64,000 bases of DNA from Achatina immaculata (GCA_009760885.1 CM019716.1:13283702-13347701); one strand, 5' to 3'; numbered from the stretch's first letter, positions 10,581-22,695 are shown. The notes: generated by a model not told the origin, from the letters alone. A program made the numbers and translations.

Positions 10581-11081
10581 CCTTTTTCTTCACCCAAGAG
10601 GCAGCTCATTCTCAGATCCTCAGAGGAAGAGTCAAGAATCTCTCAGCAGGTAGAAGACGCAGACAATTGGTCACGTGATTCATTCTTTGATCACCCGATT
10701 TCCAAGTGCCCGTAAGACGGCATTAAATCACGCTACCTCCTTCTTTCTTCATCTGGTGGAGGGGGGGATGAGAGGGGCATTCCACCCCCCCCCCCACCTT
10801 CCCATTTTGTTTCCGAGTAGCCCAAGTTAAAAACCTCATTAAGTCTGTCGGTTTTACGTTTCGCATTAACGACATATGCATTCGTCACGAAGTTAACTGC
10901 ACAGGATGGAGTACTGGCTTAACAAGGCAGGAGAGGTAATTTCTCAGCTTGGACAAAGATGCCGTGAAGGCTCGGGAAGATCGGGACCAACCTGATTTTA
11001 AAATTTGTCCTACTTGTAAAGTGTAGTGACGTGGACTAGGGCTAGCTTTTTTTTTTAATGAAAATTATAGGTCACAACACT
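10581..11081. other. No feature seen
   Basis: Contains a short C-run near 10788 and otherwise unremarkable sequence. Confidence 0.4.
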
Positions 11082-11516
<435 letters not shown>

Positions 11517-12499
11517 CACTTCTTTGTTTTTCTCTCCTACTATTAATTTCATTAATCTGTCCGTGTTTTTGTACTTGTCAGTTCTATATCTTTCATTGAC
11601 ATTTCTACTTATCCTCTCCATAGATGCATCCATTCTTCCACCAACCCGCCTATATTTGTCCATTTTTCACGCTAAAGAACATTAGGAATGGCACGTCATA
11701 GTGGTATTAATTACGGCAAAACTTGCGAAAAACTCATCATGAAGGAGAAACGAAACACATTTTGTCTGACTGGCATCAGGAAAGAAATCTTTAGACGCCA
11801 GCTCTAATCCTCCAGAAGTGTGTAATATGACAGCTGGGTAAGCGGACACTAATAGCTATATATTTTAACCTGCAGGATCATATGGCATAGAGTTACTTTC
11901 AGGATAACGTTGCTTGTGTGATACTACGTCTCGTACTTGGTATGTAATGTGGTGTCGCTTGTGTGATATTACTTGGTGTGTAGTGTAGTGTTGCCCGTGT
12001 GATATTACTTGTCTGTGGTGTGTAATGGTTTACTGTAATTTATAGAAAAAAAAGCTCATTTGATACTTTGCACGCTGTAAGCGGACAAGCTAATTTTCAG
12101 TGTAGTAATGTATACTGGGGTTGAAAAACTGCGTGCTTCGTGTAGCTGGTAACTAGAAAATCTTCAAGATGTGAGCAGAGACGAGTCATAAACCATCACC
12201 GATCAAAATTATACTTCACTTTTTATTATTATTTTTTTTAAATAAGTGAACCCTTGGAGCAACTTATCACAAAATCCTGACCACCGGCGCAGAGACAGTT
12301 ATTGTTCCAGTTTGTAGTAGAGCTAGCAAGTCTCTCGTTGCAGTTCACTAGCTGGCCGTTGCACATCATTCGTGAGTGCGGTCCAGCAAAATGAGAACAG
12401 CTAAGTCGTCTTATTATCATCCTTATCTATTGTGTCTACTGCAACCAGTTATTTTATTTTATTTGTAAATTGGTTGTCAGTGCAAATGTTGATGTGGCA
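11517..12499. other. No feature seen
   Basis: Near 11930-12030 the phrase about 'gatattacttggtgtgta' recurs two or three times, a short imperfect duplication. Nothing else is recognised. Confidence 0.4.
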
Positions 12500-13060
12500 T
12501 TAGTTTTTGTGTTGGTTAGAGGATGCATTTAGTTTTGGGTTTACAACTTTGGGACTTGTGGGTAATCTGGGGTAAGAAGTCAGATATTTGAACCTGGGAC
12601 GAAGTTTCAGGTCCCATTCGTGCTGGTGTACTAAAGAATGCGGAGACTGATGTCACTGCCCGATAAACTATTCTACCCTCTGTTACACTGAGCAGCTCAA
12701 TGGACATTCTCCTTTTCCACGACGCAGTCGAAATTCATCTGCCCTTATATTTTATTTACCCTCTATTCTCTGTGTACCGACTTGCCTCGTCACAATTCTG
12801 CTACAGCACTACCGAAACTGTGCGATAAAAGACCAGTTGAAGGTCATATCTCGACAAGAAAGAAACAGTAAAAGAAAAATATGGACCATTACTGCATTTT
12901 TCTTCATCGCAGTTGTAGCACGAAGTAACGTCTGGAAGTTGGAAAATAAAAGTAGCAGTTTCATTTTTCTTTTTCCGAGGCTCCAAAAATTTTGTGCGCG
13001 AAATAATTTTTTTTTTTTTTTATGTGCGCGACCGCGCAGCGCTTACAGGAAACAGTGACG
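12500..13060 (-). mobile_element. DNA-transposon-like repeat (TIR element), partial copy 1
   Basis: Reverse-complement matches to the element at 22490-24450: a 'gctgcgcggtcgcgca' end (13030-13045 here, 22501 there), 'ttttcttttactgtttcttt', 'gacaaggcaag'-like and 'agagaatagagggt'-like blocks, and 'ggaaaaggagaat'. This copy runs continuously where copy 2 carries a 1.34-kb insertion. No transposase is visible in either copy. Confidence 0.55.
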
Positions 13061-13399
13061 GAAACCTGAATTATCATTCATAAAGTAAAGTAACGCAACT
13101 GTACATTGATATAACCAAGTAAACCATATTTAAACGTTTTGCACTTTGTAATACGGAAAGCGATTTTCGACAGAGTTCGTTTAAAAAAAAACCAATAGAT
13201 TTATATTTAAAACAGTTCTTAAATTCCTATTTTCCCCACACGGGATCTCGGCATTTTTAATAAGAAAATAAAGAAGTCTCAAGAATTTATTCTGATCAAG
13301 TTGTAAGAGACGGCGATACACTGAAGGATATCTTCATAATTCAAGTGAGAACAGTCAAGATTTAAGCTGTAACATAAGTACGGAACGTTACTCAAGAGG
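13061..13399. other. No feature seen
   Basis: AT-rich sequence without a recognisable element. Confidence 0.4.
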
Positions 13400-13660
13400 T
13401 CAAAAGAAGAAGAAGATGCAAACGAATGTACTACGAATGGAAAGAACAAGACACGTCTTTACCGCCTTGACTTGGACACCTCAAATGAAAAGAAAGAGGG
13501 GGCAGGCCATTGGGGGACATGGGGACGCACGATACAGGGAGAACTAAAGAAAGCGGGGAAGACGTGGTTTTAGGTATCCCGTCTTGCTCAGGACAGGATT
13601 GGCTGGAGGACCTTTGCTGGTGTCTTATGTTCCATTGGGTGAACAGATGACTGAATGAAA
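13400..13660 (+). mobile_element. LINE RT C-terminal fragment
   Basis: Plus-strand translation with frame changes gives 'VLRMERTRHVFTALTWTP' then 'KRKRGQAIGGHGDA' and later 'AQDRIGWRTFAGVLCSIG'. This is the familiar 'GHVLRM...ALTWTPxGKRKRGRP..TW...DRxxWRxxVxxLC' LINE ending. Heavily frameshifted. Confidence 0.6.
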
Positions 13661-13907
13661 ATAAGTCCGGAAAAGAAGAGAATGAGTTTTCTCTTCTGAA
13701 AAGAACTCATGTCCCACTGATGATAAACATGTGCGCTCATAAATATTATAAACAGTTGCATATGAAACGTGATCAGCACCAGGCATCGTGTGTCTTCAAA
13801 GCGGATATAAAACAACACTGAACACGACAACTTGTAATAAACAGCACTGACATCTAAACTGAAACAAGAAGAACACAGATTGTAAAATATATGTTCCATA
13901 TAATCTG

Positions 13908-13910
<3 letters not shown>
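13661..13910. other. No feature seen
   Basis: The minus-strand open frame covering this stretch shows no family signature. Confidence 0.35.

Positions 13911-13942
<32 letters not shown>
13911..13942. repeat. (GA)n microsatellite
   Basis: GA run. Confidence 0.95.
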
Positions 13943-13945
<3 letters not shown>

Positions 13946-13984
13946 CACAAAAGAAGGGCGCCTATAGCTGATGCACGTGTGAAG

Positions 13985-14430
13985 ACGTTGTCCTATCTGT
14001 CAGTCAGTAACTCACGGCAGACATGCTAGCATCAAGGTTGGCGAACCACAAATGACGAAGTCCCTGTTTCCACTTCTCCGTGGCAAAATACGACTTCTGT
14101 CATTGGTGGAAAAAGAACCAGAATATGAATGTGTACCCCTAGCAGGGGCATTGAAGGAGGTGGGGGGGGGGGGAATTGAAAATGTTCGAACAACAGGAAA
14201 AATAGAGGGAAGAAAAGACAGGGGAAGACCGAGATAAATGAGATGGCTTGAGAGGAGATCACAAAATGAGCTAATGACCTGTATGATGGATCGTGCACCC
14301 TAGAGAAGCATAATAGCCAACGCCAGTTGTCACGACACCTGATGATGATCCCTAGCAACAGGCCTAACTTGGTTGACAGAGCAATGATCACTATAGCCCC
14401 TGTAGCGGTAGAGTCTGCTAAACCAGTATA
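13985..14430 (+). repeat. Interspersed repeat D, copy 3, split by a LINE fragment
   Basis: Left part (about 13985-14085) has 'ggttggcgaaccacaaatga' and 'gtccctgtttccac'. The right part (about 14335-14430) has 'agcaacaggcctaacttgg' and 'ggtagagtctgctaaa'. Between them, plus-strand codons 'ENVRTTGKIEGRKDRGRPR' (14178-14236) followed by 'RWLERRSQNELMTC' identify a LINE RT C-terminal fragment. Either the LINE end inserted into D, or the two are parts of one composite repeat. Confidence 0.5.
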
Positions 14431-14999
14431 GCACATCCATTACTTTATAGCTCTAATCAGGGGCAGAGAGAAAGAAGAAGTCATGCAGACGTGGGGTTTT
14501 ACCCTGCTAATTCAATATTCTGGCATAAAAAAATATCTTTTAAAAAAGGTTCAACGTTCAAAAAGTTCTTCCCGTTTCCGGGAATTAAAAACCTGTCTCT
14601 TCAGAGACAGTATCACTAATTTTTGTCTCACCTTTACACGGCTGGATGTTACACCATCACATTCTTCTATCACTCGCCGGCCACCCTGCCCTGTAATTTG
14701 CGGCCTACATTACAACCAGCGCCGAGCTCCCGCCGGGTAACTTATGGCGACCCAGTCAAAAGTTGGATACGCCCTGTTCAGAGTGTTGGAGGAAACGTAT
14801 ATTTCAACACAGTTTGGCGAAAGCATTCCCTGGTCTTTGTAACAGTGTCCGTCTAATCATCATCATTTGGCGTGCTGAGTGAAATTGATAGTCGCACATT
14901 TCAATAGACGCTCAGGATTTTTGGCGTTGGTTTCCTGTATTTTGTAAAAAAAAAAAAAATCACCAAAAAACCATAGAAAATAAGTTCCAAACTAAATGT
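14431..14999. other. No feature seen
   Basis: No repeat or gene recognised. Overlapping short frames at 14483-14856 have no motif I can name. Confidence 0.35.
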
Positions 15000-15306
15000 T
15001 TACGAAGAATTAGTCAAATATTTTAGCCAAAAGCTAAGAAATAACATCTTGTTGGCAGAGATGCAGGTGAAGCCATTGACAGCAATTATTGAGGAAAGAC
15101 GCTGGCGATGGTTGGGACATGTGCTCCCAATGACTGACAACTCACTACCAAAAATACCACTAAGATGGACACCACAGGGGAACAGAAGTAAGGGTAGACC
15201 AAAAGAGACATGGAGAAGAACAGAGAGGATGTTGAGCAACAGAAGGTGGAAAAAAAGGCAAAGGACAGGCATTTGTAGAAAGCCCTCTGCCCTGGGCACT
15301 TAAGGT
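15000..15306 (+). mobile_element. LINE RT C-terminal fragment (LPKIPLRWTPQG type)
   Basis: Open plus frame 15049-15303 reads 'IIEERRWRWLGHVLPM', 'SLPKIPLRWTPQGNRSKGRP', 'KETWRRTERML', a standard LINE ORF2 ending. Relatives are at 24455-24690 (plus) and 27600-27870 (minus). Confidence 0.8.
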
Positions 15307-15309
15307 TCT

Positions 15310-15410
15310 GAGAGAGAGAGAGAAGAGAGAGAGAGAAAGAGAGAGAAAGAAAGAGAGAGAAAGAAAGAGAGAGAAAGAAAGAGAGAGAGAGAGAAAGAGA
15401 GAGAGAGATT
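15310..15410. repeat. (GA)n/(GAAA)n microsatellite
   Basis: GA tract with interspersed AAAG units, directly 3' of the LINE end and possibly its tail. Confidence 0.9.
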
Positions 15411-15589
15411 TTATCGGTGAAAGGCTGTCCCTAAATTCTCTTGCATCTTAAGACACAAAGTAGGTGTTGCAGTATCTCCCTGGAGCTACGAGTACGAAGT
15501 TATTAGCAGACAATGCCCTAAAGATTTTGAAGCACAGCATCGCACCTAAATGGGAGTCGGTTACGGGGGCCATTTTTTAAAAAGACCTT

Positions 15590-15690
15590 GATGGGAACTA
15601 AAAAGCAAAGGGTCTGTAGTACTTCTTTAACAGACTCCACTGCCACGAGAACTACAAGTATAGCGATTCCTGCTCCGATATAGGGCGTAG
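15590..15690 (-). repeat. Interspersed repeat D, copy 4 (short)
   Basis: 'gtagtacttctttaacagac' followed by 'tccactgccacgagaac' matches the reverse orientation of D at 56715 and 41450. Confidence 0.5.
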
Positions 15691-15869
15691 AGATTAACGC
15701 GTGCATAAGACCGATGTTTTAACGAAAAGATAGCTTTTTTTTTTTTCGCGAAAACACTTATCTTTATCATTTCTTCTGCCCGCCAGATTTTGAGGAACAC
15801 TGAATGTCTGATGAAATTATTGTACAGGCGTGGAAAATTACATAATTATTCTAAATTACTAAATGTATG

Positions 15870-16258
15870 GCGGCCTGGGTGGCGCTTGGTTCACTAATCC
15901 GGTGGTACTGGGTTTAAGTCCCAACAGCGGGATTTTTTTTGGGGTTTTTTTTTGAGTACCACAACACAAAAAAAAAAGGGCCCCGAGGTCCACCCAGCCT
16001 CTAAAAAATGGGTACCAGAGAAATCTGGGGAAGGTAAATGCAGCCCAGCCATGATACTGACCACATCACATACTGACCACATCACATACTGACCACATCA
16101 CATACTGACCACATCACATACTGACCACATCACATACTGACCACATCACATACTGACCACATCACATACTGACCACATCACATACTGACCACATCACATA
16201 CTGACCACATCACATACTGACCACATCACATACTGACCACATCACACTCTCATGTGTC
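15870..16258 (+). mobile_element. tRNA-derived SINE (family S1) with an internal 16-bp expansion
   Basis: The head reads 'gcttggttcactaatccgg' and 'tactgggtttaagtcccaa', matching the tRNA-like B-box part of S1. The body 'gtccacccagcctctaaaaa', 'gggtaccagagaaatctggg' and 'ggtaaatgcagcccagcc' is the diagnostic S1 core. At the normally single 'tactgaccacatcacac' block, a 16-bp unit is repeated about 12 times (16057-16250). Confidence 0.85.
16057..16250. repeat. 16-bp minisatellite (actgaccacatcacat) within a SINE
   Basis: About 12 nearly perfect copies. The same word occurs once in other S1 copies (about 37373-37390 and 45057-45073), showing that this array is a local amplification within the element. 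Confidence 0.95.
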
Positions 16259-16917
16259 GATGGTCTTGGAAACACGGACCGCATCTTCCTCATATGAGCT
16301 TTAATGGCACGGAAATAGGGATGTTACCTTCTTACTGAATGCATAAATTACTTCAGGTAAAATTGTCACAGACGTCTTCATCCTTTATCCCTAATATTAC
16401 TTCGACGTAGCCCTCCACCCCATCCCCACCCCCACACACCCACCTCACATACAATAAGCTATTTTCCGTAACTGTTTGGGTGTAAACATTTAGTAGGTTT
16501 TATATATTTGCGTCACAGGGTTTCTCAACTGAAAGCCGCAGGCCCCATATGGGGGGCGGGGGGGGGGCGGGTCACATCCCGCTTCTGGGAGCCATAACTA
16601 AAGGGACTGATTTGCATTTTTCTATAGCATTGGGGCGGAGTGAAAAGGAGGAGGGGACTATTGGAAAAAAAAGGAGGGAGGAGGTAGAAGCCAGCAGCTG
16701 TAAAACAAGAGATACCCTGGAAAAAGGTAAAAAGCTTTGGTGAAAAGGCAAGACTTTCTGCTATAGTCTTGTGTGGCGCTGTGGTTAACAGGCTATTGTG
16801 TTGTCTCAGCCAGCACCACAGTTTTAGCAAAAGTGGAGCCTTGCAAGAAGCTTTCTCAGAGAATTATAGGAATGTTTCAATTAAAGTATAAAAAAAAAAA
16901 ACTGGCTGTCGCAGTCG
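16259..16917. other. No gene; G-run and flanks
   Basis: Contains a G-rich run at 16551-16571. Nothing else is recognised. Confidence 0.4.
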
Positions 16918-17850
16918 CGGTCGTCTCTGTCTGTCTCTGCTCTCTTCTGTGTCTCTCACTGTTTTTCTGCTCTCCTCTCTCTCAGCTCTCCTCTCTCTCT
17001 CTCTCTGTGTCTCCCTCTGCTCTACTCTCTCTGTTCTCTTCTGTCTCTCACTATCTTTCTGCTCTCCTCTGTCTCTCTCTGCTCTCCTCTGTCTCTCTCT
17101 GTCTCCTTCTGCTCTCCTCTGTCTCTTGTCTCTCTCTGTCTCCCTCTGCTCTCCTCTGTCTCTGTCTCTCTCTGTCTCCTTCTGCTCTCCTCTGTCTCTG
17201 TCTCTCTCTGTCTCCCTCTGCTCTCCTCTGTCTCTGTCATCTTCTTTGTCTCTATCTCTCTCATCTTCGGTCTCTGTCTCTTTCATCTTCTCTGTCTCTC
17301 TCATCTTCTCTGTCTCTCTTTCTGTCTCATCTTCTCTGTCTTTCTCATCTTCTCTCTCTCTCTGCTGTCCTCTGTCTCTCTCATTCTCTATCCCTCTCTG
17401 CTCTCCTCTGTCTCTCTTATCTCCTCTGTCTCTCTTATCTTCTCTATCTCTCTCTGCCCTCCTCCGTCTCTTTCAGCTTCCTCTGTCTCTCTCTCTATAT
17501 ATCTTTCTCCGTATCTCACTGCTCTCTCTCTCTCTCTGTCTTTCTCTGTTCTCCCTCTCTTGTCTTTTTCTGCTCTCCCTCTCTTGTCTTTTTCTGCTCT
17601 CCCTCTCTGTATCTCTCTCCTTTCCCTCTCTGTCTCTCTCCCTACTCTCTCTCTTGCTCTTCCTCTCTGTCTCTCTCCCTGCTCTCCTTCTGTCTCTCTC
17701 CCCTCTCCCCCTTTTCTAAAGTGCTAAAATGTCTGTAGGCCTAGTTCTTCACACTTCGAAAATAAATATCGTCTCTCTCTGTCTCTCTCTGTTTCTCTCT
17801 CTGTGTCTCTCTGTCTCTCTCTCTCTCTCTATCTCTCTCTCCCTCTTTCA
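16918..17850. repeat. Long CT-rich polypyrimidine tract
   Basis: About 0.9 kb of degenerate (CT)n with recurring 'ctgctctcctctgtctctct' units, interrupted at about 17713-17772 and then continuing to 17848. It supports 321- and 256-residue Ser/Leu/Cys frames on plus and Arg/Glu/Asp-rich frames on minus. These are artefacts of composition. Confidence 0.95.
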
Positions 17851-18188
17851 CACATATTCACAGTTTCACGCAAAAGTTTACATTGACACTAGTAACCAAC
17901 CGTTACGTATTACACGGGACAATGTCGTATTTTAAGGACTGGTCCCGTGGGAATTGTATTACTTCGGTCGATACTTTTTAAATGTACAGTATTTGAAAAA
18001 AAAAGGTGTCCCATATTCCCATCTTCAACAATCTCACGTTCGGAAATACCTAGATTCCTGTCTTTTGAAGACAGTTCGCGAGAAAGAGTAGCTGGCACAT
18101 TTATAAGTAAAGTTATAAGTAAAGTTATAAATCTAGGCTTATTGATAACAAATTGGGGTTAAATTTTAAATTCATCTTTTAAAAAAAC
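17851..18188. other. No feature seen
   Basis: Includes a short tandem of 'aagtaaagttat' (18108-18130). Confidence 0.4.
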
Positions 18189-18402
18189 ACACACACGCAC
18201 ACACACACAAACACACACACACACGTGCATGCCGAAGTGGGTGAACCGTATTTGAACCTCGAGGGGGGAAACAAAAATATGGTCAAGTTAACTCCACCAA
18301 ATAACTTAAGGACACACAAATAAAGGGAACAAGGGGCTTGGAGACGGCCAAACATCAACTCCCAATTTGTTTCCTGTCACTGGCAAACCCCCTCCCCCTT
18401 TC

Positions 18403-18442
<40 letters not shown>
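18189..18442. repeat. (AC)n microsatellites
   Basis: AC/CA runs at about 18188-18226 and 18411-18441, separated by unique sequence. Confidence 0.9.
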
Positions 18443-18443
<1 letters not shown>

Positions 18444-18715
18444 TGTCCCACATCGTGCAGCGCCGTCCTGTAGGTCGAAACGTTGACGATGTTTCGGGCC
18501 GGCTCCGATTCCTAATTTCGACGCCATCGGTAATATTCGAATTACGAAGGGAGTTAATTTCTAACTCTGTCACTGACTGCAATTCTGTTTCTTGCCCTTA
18601 TCTCCCCTTTCTGCGGACACAACTTTTTGCGAACTAAAAACAATAGCTCACTCGTTAATTTGAAAACGAAAACTAGAAAAGAAAAGGAAGCTAATTAAAT
18701 CCATAAGAAAGCGAA
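18443..18715. other. No feature seen
   Basis: No recognisable gene or repeat. Confidence 0.35.
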
Positions 18716-18960
18716 TGGTCATCATTCATTGGACATATAATAAGAAAGTGAAAGGTTGAAAACGTCACAGCATCAAGGAAGACAACTTGGAAGAGAAGCT
18801 GGGAAAGGAAAGGCTAAGACAGCCAGCCTGTTGTGATGGCACAGTACGAAGCTCATCTACTGAGCTGATCAAAAATATCAAGGATCGAGATCTTTGAAGA
18901 AGAATGACTACCACGTCTGCTGGCACATCACTAAATGATGATGAAGAGGAGGAGGGAGGA
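18716..18960 (+). mobile_element. Possible decayed LINE C-terminus
   Basis: Plus reading resembles 'FIGHIIRK', 'GRxRKG', 'LIKNIKDRD' and ends in a GATGATGAAGAGGAGG-like tail, as LINE ends here do. Several stops and shifts make this uncertain. Confidence 0.35.
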
Positions 18961-18969
18961 AAGAACAAG

Positions 18970-19065
18970 GATTAGAAAGTAAGAGAACACAGTTTTGTAG
19001 GATTAGACCTCGGAAAAAAATCGAGAAAGCACTTTACTGAGACGTGAGAGAAAGAACAGAAAAGC
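18970..19065 (-). repeat. Repeat G, copy 1
   Basis: The block 'gagaacacagttttgtagga' followed by 'aagcactttactgagacgtg' and 'agagaaa' is shared almost base for base with 53305-53395, where it leads into a tRNA-like B box on the minus strand. Confidence 0.6.
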
Positions 19066-19204
19066 AAATTGTTAAAAAAAAATGCGTTGTTTATAACTTC
19101 AGATATCAGTTTTATAACCGTTTTATTTGGCAAAGTTATATTAATCTTTCTGCGCTGAAAATTGTCCAGCTTCAACTAATGTACCATTTATGAGCCTTAT
19201 TTAA

Positions 19205-19490
19205 AAGAGCCTGGTTAGCTGAGTGGCTAGGCTTTCGGTTTACTAATCCGGTAGTTCCGGGTTCAAGTCCCAGCAGTGAGTCTTTTTTTTTTCCCTGGTA
19301 CCACCACAAGAAAAAGGCCCCCGGAGTCCACCCAGCCTCTAAATACGGGTACCGGAGAAATCTGGGAAGGTAAATTCTACCAGCCGTGATACTGACAACA
19401 TCACGCTTTCATGTACCGAAGCCTTAATTTACCTTAATGGCATGGAAACGGGGAATTGAACAGGAGACACTGATGTGTACTTTATAAATA
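19205..19490 (+). mobile_element. tRNA-derived SINE S1 (best-preserved head)
   Basis: An A box 'tagctgagtgg' and a B box 'ggttcaagtcc' match the RNA polymerase III type-2 consensus (TRGCNNAGYGG and GGTTCRANTCC) at tRNA-like spacing. A T-run and the S1 core follow: 'gtccacccagcctctaaata', 'ggtaccggagaaatctggga', then a 3' part with 'taatggcatggaaacgggga'. Transcribed, if at all, by Pol III, and mobilised by a partner LINE. Confidence 0.9.
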
Positions 19491-20035
19491 AAGCCGTCCT
19501 CTGTAACCACAGAAACGTTTAGGGATATCGCTTTAGTGCCCGTATTTTCCTAGATCTCACGGCGCACCAGAACAGCGGTTCCCCAAACTTTTTTTTATAC
19601 CTAAGTATCACTTCTCTAGTCACACATAAGAGTAATTTCTTTCTAACTTCTACCTGCAAAAATTTCTCAGTAAAATTTATTATGGCACGAGAGTGAAAAA
19701 TAATTCATGGGTGAAAGAGTTGACAGATCTTGGCCAGAAGATGGCACGTAATATCAAATCGATGACGCTGCTGCTGAGCATGTGGTAGTGCTAGGAGGAT
19801 CGCTCATGGTCCGCAGACCACAAACTGAGAATAAATGCACCAGAGGGCGTTGTGCCCAGTATCACACCTGACCGCATGGCCTACCCAAAGCCAGGAAGAG
19901 TCGGGTCACAGCTGTGGGTGATATGGACCTGACTTAAAGCACAGAACTTCACGTGAGCGAGGAGCCAGATGTGTACTAATACAGAGATTTATTAAGATAA
20001 TATTTGTAGAGAACTTTTTTTTAATACCTCTTTCT
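19491..20035. other. No feature seen
   Basis: Unremarkable sequence. A few phrases near 19850-19930 ('ccagtatcacacctgaccgc') resemble SINE 3' sequence and may be a decayed fragment. Confidence 0.35.
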
Positions 20036-20039
20036 CTCT

Positions 20040-20480
20040 CTCTCTCTGTCTATCTATCTCACTCACTCTCAAGGTCATTGCCGATAGCTGTAGGATATCA
20101 TGTCCTTCCATAACCCTCGATCCCTTGTGCATCCCAGCAGCCTTGTCACCGAGCATTTCCCATCCCAGGATGCCAAACCGTTAAACATCTTTTCTCTCTG
20201 TCTACTTCTGTCTTTTCTACCTTCGATCTTCCCTGTTGCCATTAGGTGCTCTTTCCTGCCTCTCCTATAGACATGCCCCCACAAATCTGGACTGTCATTT
20301 TCTGATCTATTTTTGATAATTTTCGTTGTTTCTTGTGCCTCTTTCAGAACTTCCTCGTTTCGATTTTCTCGCTGTCCATGTTACCGTGATCAGTTTTCTT
20401 AAGAACCACATTTCAACTGATTCCAGCCTTCTTTGTATCTCTTTACTGGCCTTTTACTTTCAATGCTTGCAATGTACATA
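20040..20480 (-). mobile_element. LINE RT C-terminal fragment
   Basis: Minus frame 20284-20075 reads 'MWGHVYRRGRKEHLMATGKI', 'EGRKDRSRQREKMFNGL' and 'TRDRGLWKDMIS', the usual 'GHVxRRxxxEHLxxTGKIEGRRxRGRQRxKxLDGL' LINE ending. Flanking minus-strand sequence to about 20480 continues the homology with frame changes. Confidence 0.75.
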
Positions 20481-20499
20481 AAAATATTACAATTATCAG

Positions 20500-21210
20500 G
20501 AGACTTGATTGGCTGTAGAATGTAGATTATCGCTGTTATTGTTTCTCTAATGGCTGTAGAATGTAGATTATCGCTATTATTGTTTCTCTAATGGCTGTAG
20601 AACGTATATTATCGCTGTTATTGTTTCTCTAATGGATGTAGAATGTAGATTATCGCTGTTATTGTTTCTCTAATGGCTATAGAATGTAGATTATCACTAT
20701 TATTGTTTCTCTAATGGCTGTAGAACGTATATTATCGCTGTTATTGTTTCTCTAATGGCTGTAGAATGTAGATTATCGCTGGTATTGTTTCTCTAATGGA
20801 TGTAGAATGTAGATTATCGCTGTTATTGTTTCTCTAATGGCTGTAGAATGTAGATTATCGCTGGTATTGTTTCTCTAATGGATGTAGAATGTAGATTATC
20901 GCTGTTATTGTTTCTCTAATGGCTGTAGAATGTAGATTATCGCTGTTATTGTTTCTCTAATGGCTGTAGAATGTAGATTATCGCTGTTATTGTTTCTCTA
21001 ATGGCTGTAGAATGTAGATTATCGCTGTTATTGTTTCTCTAATGGCTGTAGAATGTAGATTATCGCTGTTATTGTTTCTCTAATGGATGTAGAATGTAGA
21101 TTATCGCTGTTATTGTTTCTCTAATGGATGTAGAATGTAGATTATCGCTGTTATTGTTTGTCTAATGGATGTAGAATGTAGATTATCGCTGTTATTGTTT
21201 CTCTATTTAG
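20500..21210. repeat. 41-bp minisatellite
   Basis: About 17 units beginning 'aatggctgtagaatgtagat' and ending 'ttattgtttctct', with higher-order variation ('gctggtatt', 'aacgtatatt', 'aatggatgtag') that recurs in blocks, suggesting multi-unit duplication. No coding potential. Confidence 0.95.
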
Positions 21211-21334
21211 ACGTTCGCGTTTTGGAATTCTCGCTGCGGTCCTCCCTTTTATCTGCACTGATCTTTTTATTTCCTCCACTCTGTCGCGGGACTGGGATCT
21301 GTATACGTTCATTTCTCCCCCAACCCCTCCTCCT

Positions 21335-21790
21335 CCTCCTCTCTCTCTCTTTCTCACACGCGCGCGCTCTCTATCTGTCCCTTTCTCTGTCTCTCTTTCC
21401 CTCTCTCTTTCTCCCTCTGTCTGTTATCTTTCACATACATATATATATATATATATGCATACGCTCTCTCTCTCTCTCTCCCCCTCTGTCTGTTATCTTT
21501 CACATACATATATATATATAGGCGTACGCTCTCTCTCTCTCTCCCTCTCTCTCTCTCTCCCTCTGTCTGTTATCTTTCACGTACGCTCTCTCTCTCACAC
21601 ACACACACGCACTCTCTATCTCTCCTTTCTCTGCCTCTCTCTTTCTGTCTGTCTTTCTCTCTCTCTCTCTCTCAGACACACATACATATATATCCGTACG
21701 CTCTTTCTCTGTCTCTTTCTCATGAGCTCTGTCTATATCTCTGTCTCTCTGTCTGTCTCTGCCTCTCTCTCTCTCTCTCTCTCTCCTTTT
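21335..21790. repeat. CT microsatellites with AT islands
   Basis: (CT)n runs broken by a recurring cassette 'tgtctgttatctttcacata' plus (AT)n, present three times (about 21417, 21486, 21564). The plus frames over it are artefacts. Confidence 0.9.
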
Positions 21791-22489
21791 AAAGCAACTA
21801 AATTGAACAAAACAAAAAGAAAAATTTTTTCAAAGGTCATAAGAAATTGTTTTTCAAAGTTCATGAACGAAAACATCAGACAAAAGAGCACGTGTGAGAA
21901 TAGAGAAACAGCGACGTACGGGTAGACTCTGCTGGGCTGTGCACGCCAGATAACATATCTGTTGAGCAATGAATGCTAACGAACTCAAAAATACATTTCC
22001 GTCGCTTCCCTTGTGGAGCTGGAATGCAGGTGTTGGCAATAATAGCACCCGAAAATAAGTAAATTGTTTCGGGTTACTTTCGCCACGAAACTCCTTCATT
22101 TTTTTAAATTACCCGCTTTGGCTGATTTCGTTCTTTTGAAAATTGGAAGGGATTTATCATGGAAGCAAGTTTCAGATAATGGATGCTAGATTTAATCGTT
22201 GATTTTTCTCGCCTGGGGAAAAAAAAGTTTATTTTCTTTGGTAATCTTCTGTAACGACCTGGAAGTTGATTTTCTGAGATGTGGTAACTCTGTTGACTTT
22301 CATTAAAATTAAAATTAACACGTCCTCATTTAGATTTAGTTCTTCGTCCATAAGACTGGCATAAGAATGTATCTGACCAAAGCATGTCTAGGCATGTTGA
22401 AGTGAATTTATGTAATCTTTGTAATCTGAACTAAACATTTATGCTTAGAAAATGAATGGATACACATTTGATATACAGTTGTGTAGCAC
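21791..22489. other. No feature seen
   Basis: AT-leaning unique sequence. Confidence 0.4.
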
Positions 22490-22695
22490 TGTTCCCTCTA
22501 AGCTGCGCGGTCGCGCACAGAAAAAAAAAATCATACCGCGCGCACAATTTTTGGACCCGCGCAAAAAGAAAAATGAAAATGCTACTTTTACTTCTCAGAT
22601 CTTACTCTGTGCTATAATTGCTACCAAGAAAAGTATGATGATGGTACATGTTTTTCTTTTACTGTTTCTTTCTTGTTGAGAAATTACTTTCGGAT

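Noticed and set aside
16773..17738. 321-codon plus frame and overlapping minus frames
   Set aside because: Composed of a degenerate CT tract; the residues are only those a CT repeat can encode.
19205..19290. A functional tRNA gene
   Set aside because: Pol III boxes are present but no full cloverleaf; a T-run and SINE core follow, and the same head recurs in other SINE copies.
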